Assembly (NCBI GenBank): GCA_900313125.1
Contig: OMPZ01000109.1
Span: 1-9,678, forward strand
From: an uncultured Eubacteriales bacterium
Lineage (GTDB): Bacteria; Bacillota; Clostridia; Oscillospirales; Acutalibacteraceae
Direction: 5' to 3'
Length of the DNA: 9,678 nt
Within the stretch, counting starts at the first letter, position 1, and every line of letters starts with the position of its first letter. Shown here in pieces: positions 1-6,478 of the stretch. The position numbers and the translations under genes were made by a program. A model generated the notes under the pieces. The model was not told where the DNA came from. It worked only from the letters and a program-made list of their open reading frames with translations, and searched no databases.

Positions 1-1004
1 CCGTCGGGGTTTTGGGTCTGCCATTTCCACATATCGCGGCACATATCTTCGAGGGTGAGCTGAACGCTCCAGCCGAAAAGCTCCTTTGCCTTCTGCGCGT
101 CGGCAAAGTATGCCGGAAGATCGCCGGGGCGGCGCGGCTTGATCTCGTACGGTACAGGGATATCGTTCACCCTGCTGAATGTGTTCACTACCTCAAGTAC
201 GCTGTGACCTCTGCCCGAGCCGAGGTTGACAGCCTCCGAGCCCTTGTGCGCCGCCGCGTATTCAAGCGCCGCAACGTGACCCTTCGCAAGGTCTACAACG
301 TGAATGTAGTCGCGCACGCCCGTTCCGTCAGGCGTGGGGTAGTCGTCGCCGAAAACGCCGAGCTTTGGCAGCTTGCCGCCTGCGACCTTCGCAACGTAAG
401 GGAACAGATTGTTCGGAATGCCCGCCGGGTCCTCGCCGATAAGTCCGCTTGAGTGCGCGCCGATCGGGTTGAAATACCTCAGCAGTACTACAGACAGCTC
501 GCTGTCCGCGTTTGCAGCGTCGCGCAGTATCTGCTCGCTCATCAGCTTCGTCCAGCCGTAAGGGTTCGTGCAGGTAGATATCGGCATATCCTCCTTGTAC
601 GGCGAGGGATTGTTTTCGCCGTATACAGTCGCCGACGAGCTGAATACGATGTTCTTAACGCCGCACTCGTTCATCGCTTCAAGCAGCGTGATAGTCGAGT
701 CGAGGTTGTTCCTGTAATACATTACCGGCTTTGCACATGACTCGCCTACAGCTTTGTAGCCCGCGAAGTGCACGACCGCGTCGATCTTCTGCTCCGTGAA
801 TATCTTCACAAGCGCCGACTTGTCGCAAACATCTGCCTCGTAAAACTTTACGTCCTTCCCGGTTATCCTTTTGATGCGGTTGAGGACCTCGGGCTTGCTG
901 TTCGAGAAATTATCAACTATAACAGCCTCGTGTCCGCTTTCCAGCAGCTCAACGCAGGTGTGTGAGCCGATAAAGCCTGCTCCGCCCGTGAGTAATACCT
1001 TCAT
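1..1004 (-). CDS. galE: UDP-glucose 4-epimerase, 3' end cut by window edge
   Basis: Cytosolic NAD-dependent epimerase that interconverts UDP-glucose and UDP-galactose (Leloir pathway), supplying UDP-galactose for surface glycans. The reverse-strand translation begins MKVLLTGGAGFIGSH, with the Rossmann GxxGxxG at residues 7-13. It carries the SDR catalytic set at the same numbers as E. coli GalE: Ser124 in FSSSATVYG, Tyr149 and Lys153 in NPYGWTK. The frame stays open to the window edge for 334 codons and ends ...KWQTQNPD. The family is about 338 residues long, so only a few codons and the stop are missing. The start at 1004 is preceded by GAAAGGAAG as ribosome binding site. It lies 35 bases after the stop of the lipoprotein gene with no terminator between them, so the two are probably co-transcribed. 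Family assignment is secure; its link to the neighbouring envelope genes is inference. Confidence 0.96.
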   Translation of the reverse strand, partial: MKVLLTGGAGFIGSHTCVELLESGHEAVIVDNFSNSKPEVLNRIKRITGKDVKFYEADVCDKSALVKIFTEQKIDAVVHFAGYKAVGESCAKPVMYYRNNLDSTITLLEAMNECGVKNIVFSSSATVYGENNPSPYKEDMPISTCTNPYGWTKLMSEQILRDAANADSELSVVLLRYFNPIGAHSSGLIGEDPAGIPNNLFPYVAKVAGGKLPKLGVFGDDYPTPDGTGVRDYIHVVDLAKGHVAALEYAAAHKGSEAVNLGSGRGHSVLEVVNTFSRVNDIPVPYEIKPRRPGDLPAYFADAQKAKELFGWSVQLTLEDMCRDMWKWQTQNPD

Positions 1005-1039
1005 TTTACTCTTCCTTTCATTATTAAAATATAAAATAA

Positions 1040-2209
1040 TTATTCGCCGTCGATCCCGCTCACAAGCGTTCTCGCCATGCTGATTATTTCTTCGTAATTG
1101 TAGGTGCGCTTGATGTCGTCGATCGTTTTGTCGGAAAATTCGCTGCACGTTCCGCCGCAGTAGTTCTTTATTATCGTGTAGGGCGACGTGAAATTCTCGG
1201 GGTCGCCGCAAAGCCTGCTCTCCCAGTTCGATCTCAGACCGCTGCCGCTTATAATGCTGCAAAGCGCTGCGCCTGCGTACTCGTTGCCCTGCACGTCGAG
1301 AAATTCCTCGATATTGCTGTTGTAACGTCCGGTACACAGATAATAGTACGCGCTGTAGAACGTGATAGCGTCCGACTTTTCTTTGTTGAAATATGTAATG
1401 TCATGATCGATCTTGTCGCTTATATTATAGAAAGCGTACTGCGGACAGCCGTATTTCAGCTCGATCTGCTCGCGTTTATCGGCAAATTCGGGGTACTTTT
1501 CCGACTGGTACTCGCGCACTACGACAAATTCAGCGATAAGCTCGTTCAGCTCCTCCGTTGTGCGCGCCGAAAGCATATCGTCGATGATCCTGTACTGCAA
1601 GCCGAACAGCGCGACGTTTTCCTCGTCAATGTCAAAATGAATGTTCTCGTCAATTGTCGGCACGTCAACGCTCTCGACCGAATCAGCGAAGGTGTTTTTT
1701 ATGTAGCTTTCCTCAAGCGAGCCGCTGCCGTTATATTTAACGTTTTGAGCGTCAAAGACCGACGCGAAAACGCGCTTGCCCTCGACCTCAGTAAACTCGC
1801 CCTCCTCCATTTTCGCAAGAGAGAACGTGAACGGCGTCAGATATGCAAAGCGGTAAACGGGAATGTCGCTGTAATCATCGGGCATTTCTATCCGCTGTGC
1901 AAAAATGCTCTTCGGCGCGGTCATGTTCACGGCGTAGGTGTAGCCCTTGAGCATACCATACCTTCTTGTGATAACGCACGCCTCGTCTCTGAGATTGTAG
2001 CTTGAGTTCCAAACGTCCTCGCAGCCGTACTTGTCGTCGAAGAGTGCCGTCATCTCGCAAAGCTCCTCGATCGCGGAGCGGTCTGTCTCGTTGAGCGACT
2101 CGAAGTCCGCCGAGACGAGCTTGTTTGTCATCAGGTCGGCGCAAGCGGCTATCAGCAGCACACCGAAAACGATAAGCAAAACATTTAGTATTCTTTTAAT
2201 AGCGTTCAT
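1040..2209 (-). CDS. Predicted lipoprotein of unknown function, 389 aa
   Basis: I do not recognise a named family. The N-terminus MNAIKRILN is followed by a hydrophobic stretch to about residue 22, ending in IAAC. This fits a lipobox with Cys23 as the lipidated residue, so export and membrane anchoring are likely; an uncleaved signal anchor is the alternative. The mature part is acidic, rich in Tyr and Glu, and has an unusual number of cysteines, including a C-x3-C near the C-terminus (NYCGGTCSEF). An upstream in-frame ATG at 2266 would add 19 residues, but it lies on the -35 element and lacks a ribosome binding site. The ATG at 2209 has AAGGAGGA eight bases upstream and puts the signal peptide at the very start, so it is preferred. 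The gene has its own sigma-A-like promoter and is followed by galE after 35 bases. The spacing of W, Y/F, R and G residues faintly recalls exported zinc-peptidase-like proteins, but I see no HExxH, so I assign no activity. Confidence 0.85.
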   Translation of the reverse strand: MNAIKRILNVLLIVFGVLLIAACADLMTNKLVSADFESLNETDRSAIEELCEMTALFDDKYGCEDVWNSSYNLRDEACVITRRYGMLKGYTYAVNMTAPKSIFAQRIEMPDDYSDIPVYRFAYLTPFTFSLAKMEEGEFTEVEGKRVFASVFDAQNVKYNGSGSLEESYIKNTFADSVESVDVPTIDENIHFDIDEENVALFGLQYRIIDDMLSARTTEELNELIAEFVVVREYQSEKYPEFADKREQIELKYGCPQYAFYNISDKIDHDITYFNKEKSDAITFYSAYYYLCTGRYNSNIEEFLDVQGNEYAGAALCSIISGSGLRSNWESRLCGDPENFTSPYTIIKNYCGGTCSEFSDKTIDDIKRTYNYEEIISMARTLVSGIDGE

Positions 2210-2237
2210 TGCGCCGTCCTCCTTGTTATACAAATAT

Positions 2238-2266
2238 ATAATACTCCATTGACCAAGGATTTTCAA
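2238..2266 (-). promoter_or_regulatory. Sigma-A-type promoter of the lipoprotein-galE unit
   Basis: On the minus strand there is TTGAAA (2266-2261), a 17-base spacer, then TATTAT (2243-2238). Each box differs from consensus at one position and the spacing is optimal. Transcription should start near 2231, giving a leader of about 22 bases before the ATG at 2209 that holds the AAGGAGGA site. It lies downstream of the acp terminator, so the lipoprotein gene does not depend on the acylation operon promoter. Confidence 0.75.
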
Positions 2267-2322
2267 GTGTATAATTGCTGTATCCGCGCGTTACCTCTCC
2301 GCCTTCTCACAGAATTTTAAAA

Positions 2323-2370
2323 AAACCGAGAGTTTAGCCGTTCGGCTTCGTCTAACAAACGAGAGAGTTA
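2323..2370. repeat. Imperfect 14-base direct repeats flanking a small palindrome
   Basis: Two similar 14-base stretches, AAACCGAGAGTTTA (2323-2336) and AAACGAGAGAGTTA (2357-2370), flank the palindrome AGCCG-TT-CGGCT (2336-2347). The element lies between the acp terminator and the lipoprotein promoter, about 60 to 105 bases upstream of its -35 box. It could be a regulator binding site or a decayed repeat. The T-run on the minus strand at 2325-2319 is not adjacent to a stem, so I do not call it a terminator. Confidence 0.3.
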
Positions 2371-2388
2371 TTCGTAACACAACGATTT

Positions 2389-2435
2389 ACAATTATACAA
2401 ACAACGGGCAGATACCGTATACACAATATCTGCCC
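2389..2435 (-). terminator. Intrinsic terminator of the MBOAT-DHHW-fkbH-acp operon
   Basis: A perfect 9-bp stem pairs GGGCAGATA (2435-2427 on the minus strand) with TATCTGCCC (2414-2406) across a 12-base loop. It is followed on the minus strand by the T-rich tract GTTGTTTGTATAATT. It begins 24 bases after the acp stop codon, which supports acp being the last gene of the operon. The T-tract is interrupted, so termination may be incomplete. Confidence 0.7.
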
Positions 2436-2459
2436 TTCATGCGGGATAACACTCCGCCG

Positions 2460-2699
2460 TCAGATCCTCGACATGATGATCTCGACCATTTCGCCGACAT
2501 CCTTCATCGTGGAAACCTCGCCCATTCTGAACTTAATGCCAAACTCCTTTTCAACAGCGGCAATAAGATTGATGTGCTCAAGGCTGTCCCAATCGTCGAT
2601 ATCGTCAGCCGTTGTCAGATCGTCCACCTCGATAGTATCGTCATCGAAAACATCTCTGAAAACGTCGTTGAGTCTCTCGTAGATCTCGTCCTCGCTCAT
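2460..2699 (-). CDS. Free-standing acyl carrier protein
   Basis: A 79-residue acidic helical protein with the phosphopantetheine attachment motif DDWDSLEHI. Ser39 is the predicted site of the 4'-phosphopantetheine arm, and the following LIAAVEKEFGIKF is the usual ACP helix II. It would hold an acyl group as a thioester in the cytosol. The length matches DltC and other discrete carrier proteins. The start at 2699 is chosen because GAAAGGAG lies eight bases upstream and the protein then begins at normal ACP helix I (MSEDEIYERL). An in-frame ATG at 2786 would add 29 basic residues overlapping the end of the fkbH-like gene and is rejected. The gene is 47 bases downstream of the fkbH-like gene and is followed by a terminator. 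Context suggests it is the partner of the FkbH-type protein and MBOAT rather than the fatty-acid-synthesis ACP, since no fab genes are near. This functional pairing is inferred. Confidence 0.93.
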   Translation of the reverse strand: MSEDEIYERLNDVFRDVFDDDTIEVDDLTTADDIDDWDSLEHINLIAAVEKEFGIKFRMGEVSTMKDVGEMVEIIMSRI

Positions 2700-2746
2700 A
2701 TTCTCAGCTCCTTTCGCTTTATGTTGTAATGCGTCGTCACGCAGTT

Positions 2747-4537
2747 TTACAGATTTTCGTTGCCGTGAATGTTGATGACATGGCACTTTTGCTCGTAGCC
2801 GTCAACACTAAGCTGCCAAACGGTATTGCCCTGCTCGTCCTCGCTTATTTTGTCAAAGCCGAACGTGCCGTAAAGCTCCTTGACCATCTTGTTTTTCGCT
2901 GTCGGGTAATAGTAGCCCTTGATCGTCTTGATGCCCTGCTCGCGGCATTTTTCGACGAGCGTGTCGAGCATCGCAAACTCCATGTCGCGCTTGAGAACGC
3001 GGCAGCTCATGAGCCAAAGCTCCATGTTGAGCGTGTCGCCGTCCTTTTTGCCGATAACGACCGATACAACGCCATTGTCGCCGAACTTGTCCGTAAGCTT
3101 GCCGTAAAGACGGATATAGTCATCGCTTGCAAAGACCTCTTCCATTTCCGCTGTGGTGTATCGCTTCGTCGTTACGTTGAACTGATTCGATTTATTGGAA
3201 AGCTGAGTGATGCGCTGTATATACATCGGGATAAAATCGTCGATAACAGCGTCCATTTCAAGGCTCAGCAGATAATCGGAGTAATTTTCAAAAGCCGCCT
3301 GCTGCGCCGCGCGCTCGGCATTGGCTTTGTACATATCGTTTCGCTTTAAGTCGTCGTCGGAAAACGTCGTGATCTCAAAGAAGCCGCTGCGGTCAAGCGT
3401 TCTGATATAATTCTCAACGCCGTCCATCACAGGCGCGCACACGCCGGGAAGCTGTGAGCTTACGATCGCGCGCTCGGCAGGGTTGTCGTCAACGAAAACG
3501 ATCGACTCGGGCAGGATATTGAGCTGAGACGCCGTCTCGCTGATATTTCTGTCCTTGTTCTCCCAGTTCGCCTTTATTATGATGAAATCATCGGGGCGAA
3601 GAACGCCCTCGGGGTGATTCAGTCCGGCGATCGCGTTTTCCTCGTCGTTTTTCGAGCAGACAGTCAGCATAACGCCGAGCTTGCTCTGCGCCTTCAGATA
3701 CGACTGGAACTCGTAGTAGCTCTGCGCAACGCCCGTCTCCTGACCGATCTGAATGTGTTCGACGCCGTCGTCGCCTACAACGCCGCCCCACAGCGTGTTG
3801 TCAAGGTCAAGTGCGAAAGCCTTTTTGTTTTTGCCGAAAACGGACTTCACGATATTCGCTGTGTTGAACGCAAACTCCGGAATCGCGTCAAAGCACATAG
3901 CGTACTTGTACATATTCCAGAAGCTCGGGTCCGACCACTCCTTCAAGCCGTAGCTTGCGGAGATGAAATTTATGTCGTTGATATAAAAATTCGGCGTTGT
4001 GTCGGCGTAGTCGTAGAATTTCTCGTTAAGGCGCGAGATAAAACGCTCTCTGCCGCGATAGTCGGAGCTGTCCTTGTTGCCCATGAGCCTGAAAAGCGGC
4101 ATCTCAAAGTTGTTCTGAATGATCGGGCAGTGAAAACGCTCGCTCACCGCCTGCCACATATTTTTGAAACGCTCAAATTCGGCGTTCAGGAGAGCGTTCA
4201 CCGTGTCTCTTGTATCGGAGATCTGCGGATAAGCGGAAATGTTGCGGTTTGTCGTGTGGATAAACACGACGTCCGGCTCAAATCCCGCAAGCTCCTCGCC
4301 GGGGAACATCGCGTCCTGCCAGTACTGAGCGTACTCCGACTGATAGAACGTCGGCTCGATGCCGTTATTTAAAAGGAAAAGCTCCATGATCGACACAATG
4401 TCGTTCGTGGTGGAGCCGCCGAGAACGGCGATCTTCTTCTTCACCCTCGCGCTGCCGTCGGCAAGCAGGGTCTTTCTGATCGACCTGCGCTTTTTCATTA
4501 TATATGCAGAGTCAAACGGATACTCAAGTTCAATCAT
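2747..4537 (-). CDS. FkbH-type HAD protein (SGNH-like, HAD-IIIC, GNAT-like domains)
   Basis: A 596-residue cytosolic protein of the FkbH family. Characterised members take 1,3-bisphosphoglycerate, remove a phosphate and load the glyceryl group onto an ACP. Residues about 35-220 form an SGNH-like N-terminal domain (block I VLGGSTTND, 38-46). Residues about 238-375 form the HAD domain: motif I ALDLDNTLWGG (Asp244, Asp246), motif II TVCSKND (Ser295), a Lys322 region, and VFVDDNP (Asp350, Asp351). From about 430 there is a GNAT-like domain starting RITQLSNKSNQFN. No catalytic HAD residue is missing. Cys294 next to motif II is a candidate for the covalent glyceryl carrier. The start at 4537 gives the usual MxELEYPFD opening, with GAGAGG eight bases upstream. 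The gene lies between the DHHW gene (66 bases) and acp (47 bases). There is no polyketide synthase or hydroxymalonyl-pathway gene here, so a polyketide role is unlikely. The actual substrate is not proven by sequence. Confidence 0.92.
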   Translation of the reverse strand: MIELEYPFDSAYIMKKRRSIRKTLLADGSARVKKKIAVLGGSTTNDIVSIMELFLLNNGIEPTFYQSEYAQYWQDAMFPGEELAGFEPDVVFIHTTNRNISAYPQISDTRDTVNALLNAEFERFKNMWQAVSERFHCPIIQNNFEMPLFRLMGNKDSSDYRGRERFISRLNEKFYDYADTTPNFYINDINFISASYGLKEWSDPSFWNMYKYAMCFDAIPEFAFNTANIVKSVFGKNKKAFALDLDNTLWGGVVGDDGVEHIQIGQETGVAQSYYEFQSYLKAQSKLGVMLTVCSKNDEENAIAGLNHPEGVLRPDDFIIIKANWENKDRNISETASQLNILPESIVFVDDNPAERAIVSSQLPGVCAPVMDGVENYIRTLDRSGFFEITTFSDDDLKRNDMYKANAERAAQQAAFENYSDYLLSLEMDAVIDDFIPMYIQRITQLSNKSNQFNVTTKRYTTAEMEEVFASDDYIRLYGKLTDKFGDNGVVSVVIGKKDGDTLNMELWLMSCRVLKRDMEFAMLDTLVEKCREQGIKTIKGYYYPTAKNKMVKELYGTFGFDKISEDEQGNTVWQLSVDGYEQKCHVINIHGNENL

Positions 4538-4563
4538 TGTCTATGCCTCTCAAATATTCATAC

Positions 4564-4594
4564 ATATTCCGCGGTCTTTACGATCGCGGAATAT
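4564..4594 (-). other. Intercistronic stem-loop between DHHW and fkbH-like genes
   Basis: A perfect 10-bp inverted repeat, ATATTCCGCG and CGCGGAATAT with an 11-base loop, fills most of the 66-base gap between the DHHW stop codon (ending at 4604) and the fkbH-like start. It is not followed by a T-run, so it is not a standard terminator. In the transcript it could block 3' exonucleases, be a processing site, or tune expression of the downstream genes. It lies about 15 bases upstream of the GAGAGG ribosome binding site without covering it. Confidence 0.6.
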
Positions 4595-4603
4595 CAGTAT
4601 TAG

Positions 4604-6445
4604 TTACCATTCGTTGTAGCCGGCGTCGTCACCGTAAGTTTCGCCGCCCGTCTCGTCGGAGTAATAATCGTTTTCGCCGTAGGTCTCGCCTTCGTTTTCT
4701 GTCGGCTGCTCTTCGACCGGCTCGGAGCTTTCTTCGTCCTGCGAGCTTTCCTCGGTCGGTGTGGATTCCTCATGCTCTGCCGACGCGTCGCCGATACCGC
4801 CCGTAATACCCGAGGTTCTCAGACCCTCGAGGTAATCAGCGTTCGTACCCACTGCCGAATAAGAGCAGCAGGTGAACAGCAGGTCGGTGATGTTCATTTC
4901 TTTTGCGAAGTCAACGAGATTTCTCTCGAAATATCTCATATCAACAACGTATATTTCCTCGAACGAGCCTGTGAGGAACGGTACGAACGCGTCGCCGTAG
5001 CTGTCCTTGACTATAAGGCAGCGTCTGCCGTTCTTAACGTTTGTGGAGATCTTTACGCTGTAGGCGTCGCCGCAGATAAAGGTGCTGTAATACTCGCTCG
5101 ATATCTGAATGTCGGCAAACATATCGCCCTCATAAACGTAGTTGAATGCGTAGTCGTAATACTCCGTTTTGTAGTCCTGCTTTTTCGGCACGAAGTAGAT
5201 GAAATCCTCCGGGTCGTTGAGCAGATCGGCGTTATTGCCCGAGAAGGTATACAGAGTGCCGACGTAATCGGGCTTTGTCAGTCTCGTGTACTGCGAGATA
5301 TCGAGGAACGAAACGCCTGCGTTGTCGGCAAATTCCTTTGCTGCGTAGTACGCGCCCAGCGACATCCAATGGTGGTCGGTACGCGTGTAGATAGTCTCCT
5401 TCTTGTGAGAAAGCAGCGTCTGGCAGACATTGATACCCTTTACGTTCTGCAGCTTTGAGTTGATATCTATAATATCGTCCTCCTGGCTTGCGTTGTAGTC
5501 GCTGAAATTCTCCGGCGTATAGAACTCGCTCGCCGTGGGCGCTACTAGAGAATACACTCTGACGCCCGGCAGGTCGTCGGCAAAATTATTGAGCGCGACT
5601 GCGTAGGTGTCGCCCGAACCGCCGCCGTACATCGACATTGCGCGGTAGTGACCGTCCTGATATACAACGATAACGCCGTTTGCGTATACACCCTCGGCGA
5701 TCTCCTCACCCTTCTGCTGCTTTTGCGCGTCGGTATCGGAGTCCTTTTTCTTCTTATCCTTATCGGTATCGGAGCCGTTTGCGATGCTGTCGCCGTACTT
5801 GCCGCCCGTGCTGCTGCTTTCGGCAGAAGCGGTCTTTGATGAAGTCGTTTTATCCTCGTCCTTCGGCTTGGGGTTTACGACCTCCATAGTACCCGAGACC
5901 TGAACGTCGTTGTACTTGATGCCGAACAAGCCGCTAAAGCGGCTTGCCGCCTGCTTTAGCGAATCGCGGAAGGGTACGGTGTCGTCGAAATAATTCGCGA
6001 CGTCGGCGGTGTATTTGCCGCTCCAGTAATCCTCCCAGCTAAACTCGGGCATGGTCGCGAGATTGCGCTTCTCTATATTCGATACCGTAGACCTCGGCAA
6101 AACAACGGCGCAGATAAGCAGCACCAGGTATGCCGGTATGATAGCCGCGAGAGACGCGAGTCTCGCCCAGAAACGGCGGTCGCTCTTTTGGCGGTTGACA
6201 TTGTATAATTCCTTCTCGGCAAAGCTCATTTCGCGCGTAGAAGAAGCTGTGCCGCGGCGCGGAGTGTCCTTTACAGCGGTAAATACGGCTGTTTTCTCCT
6301 TCTCGGAGTATGAGCTTTTTACAGCTTCGCTCTCCCTCACGTTTGTCTCGCGCTTTTGAGTATCATTATTCACGCTGCTTTTCTTGCGCTTTCTCTTTTT
6401 TTCGCCGTCTGAGCGCCGAGCGTTATTTTTTATATTCTCGTCCAT
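4604..6445 (-). CDS. Membrane-anchored DHHW-family protein (AlgX/AlgJ/DltD-like role)
   Basis: A 613-residue protein predicted to act outside the membrane as partner of the MBOAT in surface-polymer acylation. Residues 1-91 are a long, Lys/Arg-rich, probably cytosolic region. Residues about 94-116 (LASLAAIIPAYLVLLICAVVLP) form one transmembrane segment. The extracellular part has the family-start pattern SNIEKRNLATMPEFSW (122-137), the signature TRTDHHW (Asp357-His358-His359-Trp360) and VKDSYGDAF (479-487), where Asp481/Ser482 match the conserved serine block of the AlgX/AlgJ group. Two parts are unusual: a Lys/Ser/Asp/Thr low-complexity linker (about 190-250) inside the domain, and an acidic Glu/Ser/Tyr-rich tail (553-613) with a duplicated GETYG unit. 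These make it much longer than a typical DHHW protein. The start at 6445 has AAAGGAG seven bases upstream, 33 bases after the MBOAT stop. Family assignment is firm; the acceptor polymer is unknown. Confidence 0.9.
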   Translation of the reverse strand: MDENIKNNARRSDGEKKRKRKKSSVNNDTQKRETNVRESEAVKSSYSEKEKTAVFTAVKDTPRRGTASSTREMSFAEKELYNVNRQKSDRRFWARLASLAAIIPAYLVLLICAVVLPRSTVSNIEKRNLATMPEFSWEDYWSGKYTADVANYFDDTVPFRDSLKQAASRFSGLFGIKYNDVQVSGTMEVVNPKPKDEDKTTSSKTASAESSSTGGKYGDSIANGSDTDKDKKKKDSDTDAQKQQKGEEIAEGVYANGVIVVYQDGHYRAMSMYGGGSGDTYAVALNNFADDLPGVRVYSLVAPTASEFYTPENFSDYNASQEDDIIDINSKLQNVKGINVCQTLLSHKKETIYTRTDHHWMSLGAYYAAKEFADNAGVSFLDISQYTRLTKPDYVGTLYTFSGNNADLLNDPEDFIYFVPKKQDYKTEYYDYAFNYVYEGDMFADIQISSEYYSTFICGDAYSVKISTNVKNGRRCLIVKDSYGDAFVPFLTGSFEEIYVVDMRYFERNLVDFAKEMNITDLLFTCCSYSAVGTNADYLEGLRTSGITGGIGDASAEHEESTPTEESSQDEESSEPVEEQPTENEGETYGENDYYSDETGGETYGDDAGYNEW

Positions 6446-6478
6446 AGTAGCTCTCCTTTCGTTCGAGGTGCCGTTTCA

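Noticed and set aside
2210..2266. N-terminal extension of the lipoprotein from the ATG at 2266
   Set aside because: It would start on the predicted -35 box, lacks a ribosome binding site and would bury the signal peptide; the ATG at 2209 has AAGGAGGA correctly spaced.
2319..2347. Possible second terminator (AGCCG-TT-CGGCT followed by a T-run on the minus strand)
   Set aside because: The stem is only five base pairs and is separated from the T-run by about 10 unpaired bases, unlike an intrinsic terminator.
2700..2786. N-terminal extension of the ACP from the ATG at 2786
   Set aside because: It overlaps the 3' end of the fkbH-like gene, adds basic residues foreign to carrier proteins, and the ATG at 2699 has a good ribosome binding site.
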